Shown in pieces: positions 33,392 through 42,368 of a stretch of 51,973 nucleotides of DNA. The notes beneath the pieces were generated by a model. That model was given only the letters and a program-made list of their open reading frames with translations, was not told where the DNA came from and did not search any database. Made by a program: the position numbers and the translations under genes. Numbering within the stretch: the first letter of the stretch is position 1; each line of letters opens with the position of its first letter. The DNA comes from JBGPIK01 sp041484845 (GTDB lineage: Bacteria; Desulfobacterota; Binatia; UBA9968), in NCBI GenBank assembly GCA_041484845.1, contig JBGPIK010000005.1, positions 1 to 51,973 on the forward strand. Direction: 5' to 3'.

Positions 33392-34804
33392 CTACCGCGT
33401 CAAGGCTGCGGCCCGCTTTGCTATATTATGAGATTCTACCGGCTGAGTACGATGAACCGCTTCTGCCGGCAGACCGTAGTACCGCGCGACTTTTCTGATA
33501 GCCATCACCAAATCCCGTGCTTCGCGGGGGCCCAGCGATTCATGAGCGTCCACACGGACAATCGCGCGATTGGCGGCGTGAGCATTGGGCAGTTCAAAGT
33601 GTTGTGGTCTCGTCCCCTGCCGCAGTGACCAGGGCATGCCACTCTTGCCGAAGACGACGGCGTCGCGGTGCCATGGCTGATCGGTCGGAAAGAACGGGTA
33701 ACCGGACTGCACGCTACCGATCCCTTCTAGCTCCAGCGCCGTGGCGAATTGTTGCGAGTCACAGTTCAGTTCCGCGCTATCCACAAATAAGGACAGGAAC
33801 CAGTAAGCACCTTCACAGTCAGGTGCATCACCGACAAGCGACACGCCCTTCAGGCCTTCCAAGCCTTTGGCAACAAGGGTGGCAAATCTCCGCCGTGCCT
33901 TTACGGCATCGGGCAGTTTTTCGAGCTGTATACGCCCGATGGCCATGCTGATTTCATCTTGATTGAAATTCAGTGAGGCAGTCACGTTCGTTGGATTCCA
34001 CTGCGCGGAATAAGGCTTGCCTCGATCGATGATTTGTCTAGCTCTTGCGAAGAGAAGCGTGTCTCTGGTGAAGATGACCCCACCTTGAGCGCCGGTAGCG
34101 TGGTGTTTTCCGAACATCGTGGAGAAGGCCGATATGATACCGAACGTTCCTACTAATCGGCGCTTGTAGAGCGCTCCGTGTGCCTGAGCGCAGTCCTCCA
34201 CGAGGGGGATATTGTGTTCCGCAGCGAGTTCCAAAATAGGATCGAGGTCCACCGGATGCCCGGAGATATGCGCGATCAGTATCGCCGATGTCCGGTCTGT
34301 CAGAACGGCTTTGATCTGATCCACTGAGGTATTCAGCGACCGAGGCTGGGAATCCGCAGGGATAGGGATGCAATTTATCAATGCGACTGGCATCACACCG
34401 CCCGGATCAGTGATTGAAGGTACAATGATTTCGCTGCCGGGCTCTAGATCAAGCGCTCTTAGTGCCACATAAATGGCATTGGTTCCCGAGTTCACGGCAG
34501 CGGCGTAACCACCCCCCAGATAATCCGCAAAGGCCTGGCAATAGGCCTTGGTCTCCGGCCCATCATAGATCAGAGCACCGCCTTTGCGGATTTCCCGATC
34601 CAATACCTGCATGACTGCTTGTTTTTCTCTTTTGTCAAAATGGCGTCTACGCGGCCAGGGCCATCTGCGAGCGCGAGGCCCGCCATGCACCTGTGACGGC
34701 TTGCGTATCACGGCGTTGACTAGGGCGGGCTCGATGTTAGCCAGATCGAGTAGCCGTCGAGCAATGCTAATGGCGAAACGTTTGACAGATTGTACAATGT
34801 TCAT
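33392..34804 (-). CDS. DegT/DnrJ/EryC1-family PLP-dependent aminotransferase
   Basis: This 470-residue enzyme would transaminate a keto-sugar nucleotide to an amino sugar. PLP-site features are YAAAVNSGTNAIYVALRALD, LVEDCAQAHGALYKRR (Asp204) and FGKHHATGAQGG (Lys233, the expected Schiff-base lysine). A longer than usual N-terminal extension (about 50 residues) precedes the core. The ATG at 34804 is chosen over the TTG two codons upstream. Next to a double oxidoreductase and an acetyltransferase, it fits a pathway building an N-acylated deoxy-sugar. Confidence 0.9.
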   Translation of the reverse strand: MNIVQSVKRFAISIARRLLDLANIEPALVNAVIRKPSQVHGGPRARRWPWPRRRHFDKREKQAVMQVLDREIRKGGALIYDGPETKAYCQAFADYLGGGYAAAVNSGTNAIYVALRALDLEPGSEIIVPSITDPGGVMPVALINCIPIPADSQPRSLNTSVDQIKAVLTDRTSAILIAHISGHPVDLDPILELAAEHNIPLVEDCAQAHGALYKRRLVGTFGIISAFSTMFGKHHATGAQGGVIFTRDTLLFARARQIIDRGKPYSAQWNPTNVTASLNFNQDEISMAIGRIQLEKLPDAVKARRRFATLVAKGLEGLKGVSLVGDAPDCEGAYWFLSLFVDSAELNCDSQQFATALELEGIGSVQSGYPFFPTDQPWHRDAVVFGKSGMPWSLRQGTRPQHFELPNAHAANRAIVRVDAHESLGPREARDLVMAIRKVARYYGLPAEAVHRTQPVESHNIAKRAAALTR

Positions 34805-34847
34805 ATTCAATCCATTTGTTGTGTTGTTATTAGGGAGGCGCGATCAG

Positions 34848-36992
34848 CTAAATCGCCGTCTTCTGTTGAGAAGCGTAACTGTGTTGCGCGGCATCCAACA
34901 GGCGAATGACTTCCAATGTCTCTTCGGGGTCAGGATCTAGTACTCGCCCCGGCCGATTCCCGGAGACTGATCCCGCCACCGTAGCACGCCACAGTCGGGG
35001 AAACTGTCCCTCGGTCAGCACATCGAGAGCGGCTGCAAGCATTCGCGCAGTGATCGATGAAATCGACGGACCCAGATCAATTTCATGCTGCTGCTTATTG
35101 GTCTCGATGCTGAGATGGAATGTGCCGTCGTTTCTTGATCCGATCAACGACGATTGCCGCCCGTCTTCATGCCAAACAGCGATTGTGTCCTGATCGTCTT
35201 TGCTGGAGACCTCCACCTCACGCACTCCCTTTCCCATTATGGCGAGCAGCATCTCGGAAGCGTGAATGCCGTACCAGAAATACCGGCCTTGCGTTTCCTG
35301 AATCTGCATCCAGTAGCGAATGCGGCAGGTCTTCACTTTTTCGCCCAACGCTCGGATCGCCTCCAACGCGCTGACCAAGCTGTCTGCGTAACGAAACGCT
35401 GAACTGGCAAAAACTCGCGTGTTGGTTTGTGCAGCGATTGCAAACATTTCCTGCGCATCAGCAGTGGAAATTGCGAACGGCTTATCCACAAAGACCGGTA
35501 CACCATGACCGGCCACAGCGCGAAAGAGCGCCGGGTGGAGCCGCCCATCCGATGCCAGGATAAACACAAGATCGCATGCTTCCGCCACTTCCTCAGGCGC
35601 GTCCACGATTCGAACGCCATACTTGTCTCTCAACTCATTCGTGAAGCCCTGAACGCGGGAAATGCTGATGTCCATGTCGGGCGAGCCACCGGGGTAGGCA
35701 GCAACGACCTTCGCCCCCGGGATATGGAACGGATCATAGGGATCATGCAAAATCTTCGTGAAGGTCGGAGCATGCGAAGTGTCCAACCCGATAAGCCCTA
35801 CCCGGATTACATCAGTGCTCATTTTTTTTATTACTGTCCGCTCGGTTGCCTTTCGAGCGCACCTCCGTGCATCGTAGTCTTTCTTCGACACACCATTGTA
35901 GACTGCGCTTGTAGAACTCAGTGGAAGATCGATCTCCTTACCAGCCAAAGCTGATTCGTACGCGGCCGTGCATAGCGCCAACGACTCCATAGCTTCGACG
36001 GCTGAAATGGGGAGAGGTGCTCCGCTCTTAATGTTACGCACGATTTCTGCGTAAAGGCGTGCGTGCGGTGTCAGCTCCGGCTTCGCTTTGACACCCAAAC
36101 GCCGCGCGAGAAAACGCGCTCCGCGGCTAACAATGGATGACGACTGAGGGCGTGTGTCCGGGAGCGCGTTGTCAAGCTGTGCCAAAGCTTGGGACAGACG
36201 GCTCTGGTCTTTCAGTGTGAAATTCCACGGCAATCCGACCGTTCCATCGCTTCCTTCAATCCTGATCCGGCCACCGAGACGTCCAGAGTTCACGGATGCA
36301 ATGCAGCGCGCCGTGCCGCCAGCCTCGAAGCGAAAAGTCGCATCGGCGTAATCTTCCGACTCAATGCTGGAAAAGCGCGTATCCATTTCCGCACTGACCG
36401 ATAGCGGGCGGCCCATTGCTTGCACGAGGAGATCCAACTCGTGAATGAGTTGTGTGATAAGAACACCGCCCCCAGCTACGCCCCATGACCCCCACCATCC
36501 GTTTTTACCGTGGTCGGTGTGAGGGATATAGCTGTGCCGTTCAATTAACGCCGACCGGACTTTGCCGATCCAATTATTCTTGCATAGCCATATCAGCCGG
36601 CGGAATGACGGGTCGTAGCGCATCTGATAACTGACGGCCAAGTGCCCCGGATGACGATCTGCGGCCGCCGCGATGCGTGCTGCGCTGGCGAGCGAGTGTG
36701 CCAGCGGCTTTTCGCAAAGCACATATTTGCCGGCATCGAGAGCCGCCACGGCCAACGACTCGTGTGCAGCGGGCGGCGTTGTAATCGTCACGAGTTGTAC
36801 TTCAGGGTCCTGGATCAAAGCCACGGCAGAGTCATGGTGACGCGGTACTTGGAAAACGCTACAGAACTCGCGAAGTCTCTGAGGGACCACGTCAGCAGCC
36901 GCGACAAGCGCCGCTTTGCCAGTGATCATGGAGATCGCTTTTGCATGTTCCTTCGCTATGAGACCAGTTCCGATAATCCCAATTCGTACCAT
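34848..36992 (-). CDS. Double Gfo/Idh/MocA-family oxidoreductase (tandem-domain fusion)
   Basis: One frame of 714 residues holds two complete NAD(P)-dependent sugar oxidoreductases. Domain 1 (about 1-360) starts MVRIGIIGTGLIAKEHAKAI and has YVLCEKPLAHSLASAARIAA with the catalytic EKP. Domain 2 starts at Met391, VIRVGLIGLDTSHAPTFTKI, with VPVFVDKPFAISTADA (DKP in place of EKP). The linker is short and basic and ends in a run of eight A on the coding strand next to ATG (35822). The fusion could be real or an artefact, as an indel in that run could separate the genes. The gene follows the acetyltransferase by 18 bases. Confidence 0.85.
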   Translation of the reverse strand: MVRIGIIGTGLIAKEHAKAISMITGKAALVAAADVVPQRLREFCSVFQVPRHHDSAVALIQDPEVQLVTITTPPAAHESLAVAALDAGKYVLCEKPLAHSLASAARIAAAADRHPGHLAVSYQMRYDPSFRRLIWLCKNNWIGKVRSALIERHSYIPHTDHGKNGWWGSWGVAGGGVLITQLIHELDLLVQAMGRPLSVSAEMDTRFSSIESEDYADATFRFEAGGTARCIASVNSGRLGGRIRIEGSDGTVGLPWNFTLKDQSRLSQALAQLDNALPDTRPQSSSIVSRGARFLARRLGVKAKPELTPHARLYAEIVRNIKSGAPLPISAVEAMESLALCTAAYESALAGKEIDLPLSSTSAVYNGVSKKDYDARRCARKATERTVIKKMSTDVIRVGLIGLDTSHAPTFTKILHDPYDPFHIPGAKVVAAYPGGSPDMDISISRVQGFTNELRDKYGVRIVDAPEEVAEACDLVFILASDGRLHPALFRAVAGHGVPVFVDKPFAISTADAQEMFAIAAQTNTRVFASSAFRYADSLVSALEAIRALGEKVKTCRIRYWMQIQETQGRYFWYGIHASEMLLAIMGKGVREVEVSSKDDQDTIAVWHEDGRQSSLIGSRNDGTFHLSIETNKQQHEIDLGPSISSITARMLAAALDVLTEGQFPRLWRATVAGSVSGNRPGRVLDPDPEETLEVIRLLDAAQHSYASQQKTAI

Positions 36993-37010
36993 AATGAAAT
37001 CCAGGTTTGG

Positions 37011-37865
37011 TTACTGCAATGCGCTTGTACACGACTGATACAAGAAATCAGGGATACGCCTCAACCGTTCCACGAGGAAGTCATGCACTTTTGAACAATC
37101 GGGAACGAATAGCAGCGCACCTCGTCCGAGTTTGGCACGGCGCACCAATCCAGCGCTCTCCAGCAGATCTCCAGTTTCTGCAAAACGGCGCAGCGCGCGC
37201 GACTGACGGCGCGACCAGCAGTCCTGTTCCGCTCCTGCCTCATCAACAACTCGAAGCCGATCCAGTGTGCCATTCTCATAAGCAAATTCACTGCCCGATG
37301 CATCCTCCGCTGTATGGAAGAGCGTGTACGAGTGAAATGTCACTCCAAAGAAAAGGATAGATGCTCGCCTCTGCACAAGACGCCTGTACGGAGTGCCCGC
37401 CCCGCACGGAGAGTCCCACCGGTAATGGTTCGAGCAGACTTCTTGGGCAAGGCGCCCCGACGCCGCGAGCGAATGCGTTGCATGGATACTCCTCAAGACG
37501 GCGCTTTGTGTTCTAAAAATTTCGGTCAAGAGACCATTTTGAGAGGGGGTTGTTGCCGCATTGAACAACGGCCCGGCCTCACCCGGCGAAGACGGATAAC
37601 AATAGGAGTGTGTGGGCAGACAGAGCGTATCGCAAAATTCGTTGAACGCGGTCAGTACGCCATCAGGACCTGCTATAAAGCGCCCACAGGTAGACAGCGA
37701 GCTGTGCACCACCAAAATCTCCGCCCTACCACCGGTAAGCTGTTGAAGAGCCGAGCGCAACTCATCCTGTCGAATAGGCGTCAGGAAACGATGCACAGCA
37801 CGGAAAGCTTTTCTTTTGAATTTCGCGCTCTCCTGCCGGATCGGCCCCGCTATCCGGCGCAGCAT
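37011..37865 (-). CDS. AAC(3)-family N-acetyltransferase, probably a sugar-modifying enzyme
   Basis: This 284-residue protein has the fold signatures ILVVHSSLSTCGRFIAGPDG, LCLPTHSYCYPSSP, PSQNGLLTEIFRT and RSIHATHSLAASG with the conserved catalytic-site residues of the aminoglycoside 3-N-acetyltransferase family. In polysaccharide loci such enzymes acylate amino-sugar nucleotides. The ATG at 37865 has GAGGA about eight bases upstream; a TTG at 37901 would extend it by 12 residues. There is no sign of an antibiotic-resistance context. Confidence 0.85.
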   Translation of the reverse strand: MLRRIAGPIRQESAKFKRKAFRAVHRFLTPIRQDELRSALQQLTGGRAEILVVHSSLSTCGRFIAGPDGVLTAFNEFCDTLCLPTHSYCYPSSPGEAGPLFNAATTPSQNGLLTEIFRTQSAVLRSIHATHSLAASGRLAQEVCSNHYRWDSPCGAGTPYRRLVQRRASILFFGVTFHSYTLFHTAEDASGSEFAYENGTLDRLRVVDEAGAEQDCWSRRQSRALRRFAETGDLLESAGLVRRAKLGRGALLFVPDCSKVHDFLVERLRRIPDFLYQSCTSALQ

Positions 37866-37921
37866 ACTCCATGTTCCTCGAGCGTAGGTTATGCTATTCA
37901 ATACAACCGCGCCTCAGGTAC

Positions 37922-39100
37922 TCAAGAACCCAAAACCCCTCTGATCAGTTTTCCAAATGGCCTTGCTAAATTTGCTACGCCCTCGGCCACCCGCGATTGC
38001 GAGGCATCGGTTCCGAACTCTTCGTGTCGCCGCGGCGCTAGCGCCAGAACTTCATCAAATTCTAATTCGGACCAGCCGAGTTTCTTTGCCACATAACGTT
38101 TGTCGGCTTTCTGCCTTTCCAAATCGTAAGTAGGCCGTGATAACTCTGCTAGCGCATCGGCACGCGTAATCTCACCATTGCAGATGAGATTGGACAAATG
38201 AGCCTTGCGCTTATCGATGCCATATTTGTTCGGCAGAATATACCCCTGGTAGAAGCGCGTGAATACCGACTCGTAGTGCTTCCCACCGTAGTCGTTCCAC
38301 CCGAACTCATCGATCAGAAACTGCTTGGCGATTAGTTTCTTATACGGAACCAACTCTAGTATCTTCAGATCTTCTATAAGCTTGACTCGCTGGTAATAGA
38401 TTCTCTGCCAAACGCCCAACTTGGGCAGGTGCTTCATCGGGATTTCCCCAAATGCCCGATGAATCCCTTTGATGTTTTCAAAGTCGAATTTCGAGTAGTA
38501 CCAAGCGCGGGGCAGAAGCCATTCGGTCGCGAAGTTGTTACCCGACAAAACGTACTTGATCCCGTGCTGGAGTGCGATTTTGTGCAGAGCCCCGAAAATC
38601 ATATGGTCGGTTGGAATTTCCAAATCTAGAACGGAAGCCTTGAAATAAGCTCTTTGCAGGTCCCGAAATTCCAGCCAGTTCATCACAAACGTATGCAACT
38701 GAAAACCGAGTTTTCGGACCATCACCTCAATGTTGTGAACCGCCAACTCATCATCCCATCCATTGTCGAAGTGCACGATCAGCGGACGCAGGGACCACGT
38801 TTTCGCGAGATAGGACATATAGGAGCTGTCTACGCCACCACTTAGTCCGAGGATACAGTCGTAAGGTTTGCCTTTTCCGCTTTCCTTAATCCTGCGCAGC
38901 GCTTCATCAAGCAGCTCAGCTCGGCGCTCCTCGTTCGGCCGGCTCTTCAAAAGTGCGTGGAAATCATGCCACCAGTTGCTCACCCCGTTTTCGTCGAATG
39001 AGATGTCCGGATCAGTTGTATCCATCACGGTCTTTGTGCAGACCCGTAGAACCTTCGGGACGAAGTTGCCGAAGCCTAGATCGAGGGACGACTGTTCCAC
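37922..39100 (-). CDS. N-acetyl sugar amidotransferase (WbpG/PseA type)
   Basis: This 392-residue ATP-dependent enzyme has the PP-loop ILGLSGGVDSSYMSYLA (SGGVDS at 87-92). Homologues, with ammonia from HisH/HisF-like partners, turn an acetamido group of a sugar into an acetamidino group. The GTG at 39100 puts the family opening RVCTKTVMDTTDPDISFDE in place and leaves a 14-base gap after the HisF-like gene. Where many relatives have a cysteine-rich zinc-like motif (CTRC ... GVCNHC), this one has CTKT ... GVSNWW, so three of four cysteines are absent. Confidence 0.88.
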   Translation of the reverse strand: MEQSSLDLGFGNFVPKVLRVCTKTVMDTTDPDISFDENGVSNWWHDFHALLKSRPNEERRAELLDEALRRIKESGKGKPYDCILGLSGGVDSSYMSYLAKTWSLRPLIVHFDNGWDDELAVHNIEVMVRKLGFQLHTFVMNWLEFRDLQRAYFKASVLDLEIPTDHMIFGALHKIALQHGIKYVLSGNNFATEWLLPRAWYYSKFDFENIKGIHRAFGEIPMKHLPKLGVWQRIYYQRVKLIEDLKILELVPYKKLIAKQFLIDEFGWNDYGGKHYESVFTRFYQGYILPNKYGIDKRKAHLSNLICNGEITRADALAELSRPTYDLERQKADKRYVAKKLGWSELEFDEVLALAPRRHEEFGTDASQSRVAEGVANLARPFGKLIRGVLGS

Positions 39101-39114
39101 GGTGGCGTCTACGT

Positions 39115-39885
39115 CTAAGTGAAGCGGTTCCAAAGCTGCTCCTGTAATTCGGATTGCGATGGATAGTTTATCAACATACCTTGGCCTTTGGCGGCGAAAA
39201 CAAACATGCTTCCCGCCGCGACGGCACTGCATCCCCCATCCGCGATGGCCTGTCCAAAATCCCCGAGCGTCGCTGCGCCGCCATGGGCAATGACCGGAAC
39301 GCCGACCACAGCGCACACTGAACTGAGCAGTTCCAGATCGTAGCCTGCAAACGTTCCTTCCCGTTCGACTGAGGTGAGAAAGATTTCGCCTGCTCCGAGG
39401 TCTTCACATTTCTTTGCAAAATCGGCGGGACTGAACTTGGTTTCCTTACGCGCGCCTCTGATATAGGCTTTCCATTGTCTCCAGAAATTCCGCCGCGCGT
39501 CGATCGAAATGACCACGCTCTGGGATCCGAAACGCTCTGCTGCCTCCGCGATCAACTGCGGCTGTTCGCAGGCGGCCGAGTTGATGACAATTTTTTCGAT
39601 GCCACGCTTGAAGAGCTCCGCACACTGGCTGATAGAGTTGATCCCACCACCGTAAGCGATGGGCATGAACGCTTCGCTCACAATATCTTCGATCCAATCG
39701 AAATCAACGCGCCCCTTCTCCGTCGCCTCTATATCGAGCAGTATCAACTCATCGGCCATCTTCTCATTAAATATCTTCACCGCATTGATGGGATCTCCCA
39801 GATAGCGCGGACGCGCAAAATGCTCGGTCTTGACCATCCCGTTCTGCGCGAGAAGGAGCACCGGAATGACTCTTATTCGCTTCAC
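39115..39885 (-). CDS. HisF-like ammonia-channel subunit for amidino-sugar synthesis
   Basis: This 256-residue (beta/alpha)8 barrel protein begins KRIRVIPVLLLAQNGMVKT. The catalytic Asp of true HisF (in CLDVKDG) is replaced by Leu, as in the WbpI/HisF2 group, while IDARR with the second Asp is kept. It likely channels ammonia from the HisH-like partner to the amidotransferase. It starts GTG, overlapping the HisH-like stop by four bases (GTGA). Not a histidine-pathway gene. Confidence 0.88.
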   Translation of the reverse strand: MKRIRVIPVLLLAQNGMVKTEHFARPRYLGDPINAVKIFNEKMADELILLDIEATEKGRVDFDWIEDIVSEAFMPIAYGGGINSISQCAELFKRGIEKIVINSAACEQPQLIAEAAERFGSQSVVISIDARRNFWRQWKAYIRGARKETKFSPADFAKKCEDLGAGEIFLTSVEREGTFAGYDLELLSSVCAVVGVPVIAHGGAATLGDFGQAIADGGCSAVAAGSMFVFAAKGQGMLINYPSQSELQEQLWNRFT

Positions 39886-40505
39886 TCCGGGAATTCCAAT
39901 GACGCGAAATTTTTGAGCAGTTGCCTGCCGTAAACATGGCTCTTTTCGGGATGAAATTGCACACCGAGAAAATTTCGGTATGCGATGCCGGAGGCAAAGC
40001 TATACCCGTTCTCAGCGGTGCATATCACCATCTTCGGGTCATCGCAGAGAAAATGGAACGAGTGAACATAATAAAACCGCGGATTATCACCAAGGCCGTC
40101 GAACAATGCATGTTGTGTGTGTGTGGTGTCTGCCCATCCCATGTGTGGCGCCTTTTCACCATGCTGCATTCTGCATTTATCGAATGCTACGGTATCCATT
40201 GGAATCCAGTTGAGACCAGCGCAGCCTCCCTCCTCGCTCCCGCGGCCGAGAAGTTGCGCGCCGAGACATATTCCGAGGATCGGCACGCGGGCGTCAAGTA
40301 CTCTTTCATTCAAGACATCCATCAAGCCCCGCTCGCGCAGCGACTCGATTCCAAATCGAAAGTGACCGACGCCCGGAAGGATGAGTTTTGAGGCCGCGCG
40401 GATAATGTCCGGCTCACTGGAAATGACGGAATCGGCCCCTGCACGATCCAGCATATTTTTGATGGACTTGAGGTTGCCCAGGCCGTAATCAATGATAACG
40501 ATCAT
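39882..40505 (-). CDS. HisH-like glutaminase subunit for amidino-sugar synthesis
   Basis: This 207-residue class I glutaminase starts MIVIIDYGLGNLKSIKNMLD. It has the nucleophile elbow PILGICLGAQLL (Cys80) and GVQFHPEKS (His185, Glu187), so the triad is complete. It supplies ammonia for the sugar amidotransferase. The ATG at 40505 lies 13 bases beyond the upstream GT4 stop; overlap with the HisF-like gene keeps subunit levels matched. Confidence 0.9.
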   Translation of the reverse strand: MIVIIDYGLGNLKSIKNMLDRAGADSVISSEPDIIRAASKLILPGVGHFRFGIESLRERGLMDVLNERVLDARVPILGICLGAQLLGRGSEEGGCAGLNWIPMDTVAFDKCRMQHGEKAPHMGWADTTHTQHALFDGLGDNPRFYYVHSFHFLCDDPKMVICTAENGYSFASGIAYRNFLGVQFHPEKSHVYGRQLLKNFASLEFPE

Positions 40506-40518
40506 ACGATGGACGATG

Positions 40519-41631
40519 CTAGTCGTCGTTGAAAAGCCACCGGCGCAGGCGACCCCTTTCATAGTGCCAGTCATGTTTGGCGACCGCCTCCTGGTAACCC
40601 GCGCGGCCCATATGCGCCGCAATTGATGTTACCTTTACAAACGCGTTCGCCATCCCCTCAACGTCCCCCTCATCCACGAGCAATCCTGTCTCGCCCTCAA
40701 TAACCGCCTCCGGAATTCCGGTATGGCGCGTGCTGACAACGGCCATCCCATGCGCCATCGCCTCTTGAATGGCCGCAGGCAGCCCTTCTTCGTTACCGTT
40801 GTCGGGATCAGTGATACTGTGCTGGACGAATACGCCGCACTCAAGAAGTAGGCGTTGTTTGATCTCCTCCGGCGCGATACCGTGTAGCCGGACGCGACCA
40901 ACTAAGCCACAGGCTTCCACGTATTGCTGCACAGCCGGAAACAGTGGACCTCCGCCTACATAATCAAGGATGATGTCGCGGTCCTGCGCCGCCGCGAGGC
41001 GAAACGCCTCAAGCAGATAGATGGGTCCCTTTTTCGGAACCATGACACCAATAGCAAGAAACCGTTTGCCAGCGCTGGATTCGCGCTGTGGCGGCGTTGC
41101 AGGAACATCCACCCCGCCAGGATTCACGTGGACCTTATCCGAGGGTAAACCAAGCTTGATAAGCCGTTGCCGGTGAAATTCGCTACGCGTCAAGATAGCC
41201 CGTGCGGACTTGTACGCAAGGTACCGACCGGCCATCCCCGGTTTGCGCAGTGCGGCGCTCACGTCAACCCCATGGCCTTGCACAACGTAGGGCAAGCCCA
41301 TCCTGTCTAATAGCGGAACAAAGTCCAAGAACTGGTCGAGATATTCGCCGAGGACCACGGTGACCCCATGCCGCCGAAGGAAGCGCGCGACGGCAGCGTC
41401 ACGCAACCGTACCTCGCGCATGCCCGCACGCCGCGCCAGACGGACGGGGAGACTGAGTGCCCAGCGGTCTAGTAGAAATACCGGACAAGATACCGGCCAT
41501 AAGCTGGCCAATGACGGAATGCTACCATAACTGCCCAGCGCCACTGTTCTGCCCGGCAGCAAATCCTTGATATGGCGATCAATAAATGATGCACCGAGAT
41601 CGTAGGTGAATATGGCCAGTCCGGCGTTCAC
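40519..41631 (-). CDS. GT4-family glycosyltransferase (colanic-acid WcaL-like)
   Basis: This 370-residue GT-B enzyme has LPYVVQGHGVDVSAALRKPG, SEFHRQRLIKLGLPSDKVHV with NPGGVD, RFLAIGVMVPKKGPIYLLEA and NGNEEGLPAAIQEAMAHGMA, the donor-site block. The GTG at 41631 gives a GTGA overlap with the methyltransferase upstream and a natural N-terminus (NAGLAIFTYDLG). It acts within the same glycan operon; sugar not known. Confidence 0.88.
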   Translation of the reverse strand: MNAGLAIFTYDLGASFIDRHIKDLLPGRTVALGSYGSIPSLASLWPVSCPVFLLDRWALSLPVRLARRAGMREVRLRDAAVARFLRRHGVTVVLGEYLDQFLDFVPLLDRMGLPYVVQGHGVDVSAALRKPGMAGRYLAYKSARAILTRSEFHRQRLIKLGLPSDKVHVNPGGVDVPATPPQRESSAGKRFLAIGVMVPKKGPIYLLEAFRLAAAQDRDIILDYVGGGPLFPAVQQYVEACGLVGRVRLHGIAPEEIKQRLLLECGVFVQHSITDPDNGNEEGLPAAIQEAMAHGMAVVSTRHTGIPEAVIEGETGLLVDEGDVEGMANAFVKVTSIAAHMGRAGYQEAVAKHDWHYERGRLRRWLFNDD

Positions 41632-42335
41632 GAAGGCTTGTGGACAGAGGCGCTCAGGCCCACTAACAAGGTGCTTTCCCCAAGTTGCTCGGGACGCTGG
41701 TCTATTTTCATAAGCATCCAGATCACGGGCCAAAGAAGAGAGGAGAGGACAGCTTTAGTTACAACATGAACGCGCGAGGTCAGCTCCCTGCGGCGAACCC
41801 AAAGTCCCAATGTCACCGCCAGCATTGCGTGACGGCCGCCGGTCGCCTCGATTAGTGGATTTGGAAAGCCGGCGCTCTCAAGAATCCGACGAAGAGAAAA
41901 AGGGGTGTACCGGAACTCGTCGTACGGTATGTCGTGGATAGGCCAAATAAACGGTACCGTCAAAAATAGGAATCCGCCCGGACGCAAGACACGATGTACT
42001 TCCCGCAAAACGGCTTCCGCGTCCGGACAGTGCTCAAGCACCTCGGTGAGCAGGGCGCTGTCCACGCTGCAGTCCGGCAGGGGAATCGCCCGCCCATCCC
42101 ATGTCATCTCGGGTGGCGGGTAGTTGGGCTTCGCTAGATCAAGGCCAATGTAACGTGTCGCGCGGCTGGACTCAGAGAGAATGAGAGCCTTGTACGGCAT
42201 GCGTCCGCAACCGACGTCCAAAACGTCACCCTCAAAACTACCAAGAGCCCGCCGGATAGCCCCTAAGATCAGTCGAACGTTTCCGTAGCTGTCCAGGGTA
42301 GATGGCCAGCACTGGGGAGCGAGATAATCAATCAT
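41628..42335 (-). CDS. Class I SAM-dependent methyltransferase
   Basis: This 235-residue protein has GDVLDVGCGRMPYKALIL (motif I), YIGLDLAKPNYPP, VDSALLTEVLEHCPDAEAVL and RVLRPGGFLFLTVPFIWP, then HDIPYDEFRYTPFSLRRILE, typical of methyltransferases in sugar loci. A C-terminal hydrophobic stretch (AVLSSLLWPVIWMLM) may contact the membrane. It overlaps the GT4 gene by four bases. Confidence 0.87.
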   Translation of the reverse strand: MIDYLAPQCWPSTLDSYGNVRLILGAIRRALGSFEGDVLDVGCGRMPYKALILSESSRATRYIGLDLAKPNYPPPEMTWDGRAIPLPDCSVDSALLTEVLEHCPDAEAVLREVHRVLRPGGFLFLTVPFIWPIHDIPYDEFRYTPFSLRRILESAGFPNPLIEATGGRHAMLAVTLGLWVRRRELTSRVHVVTKAVLSSLLWPVIWMLMKIDQRPEQLGESTLLVGLSASVHKPS

Positions 42336-42368
42336 GCTTGATTGAATTCGATTCGAAGGTTTGCGTTC

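Noticed and set aside
37011..37865. AAC(3)-like gene as an aminoglycoside resistance gene
   Set aside because: It sits in the middle of a sugar-nucleotide operon with no mobile element; the family also acts on amino sugars.
39115..40505. HisF and HisH as histidine biosynthesis genes
   Set aside because: The HisF-like protein lacks the first catalytic Asp (Leu instead) and both lie beside a sugar amidotransferase, which fits the amidino-sugar pathway rather than histidine synthesis.
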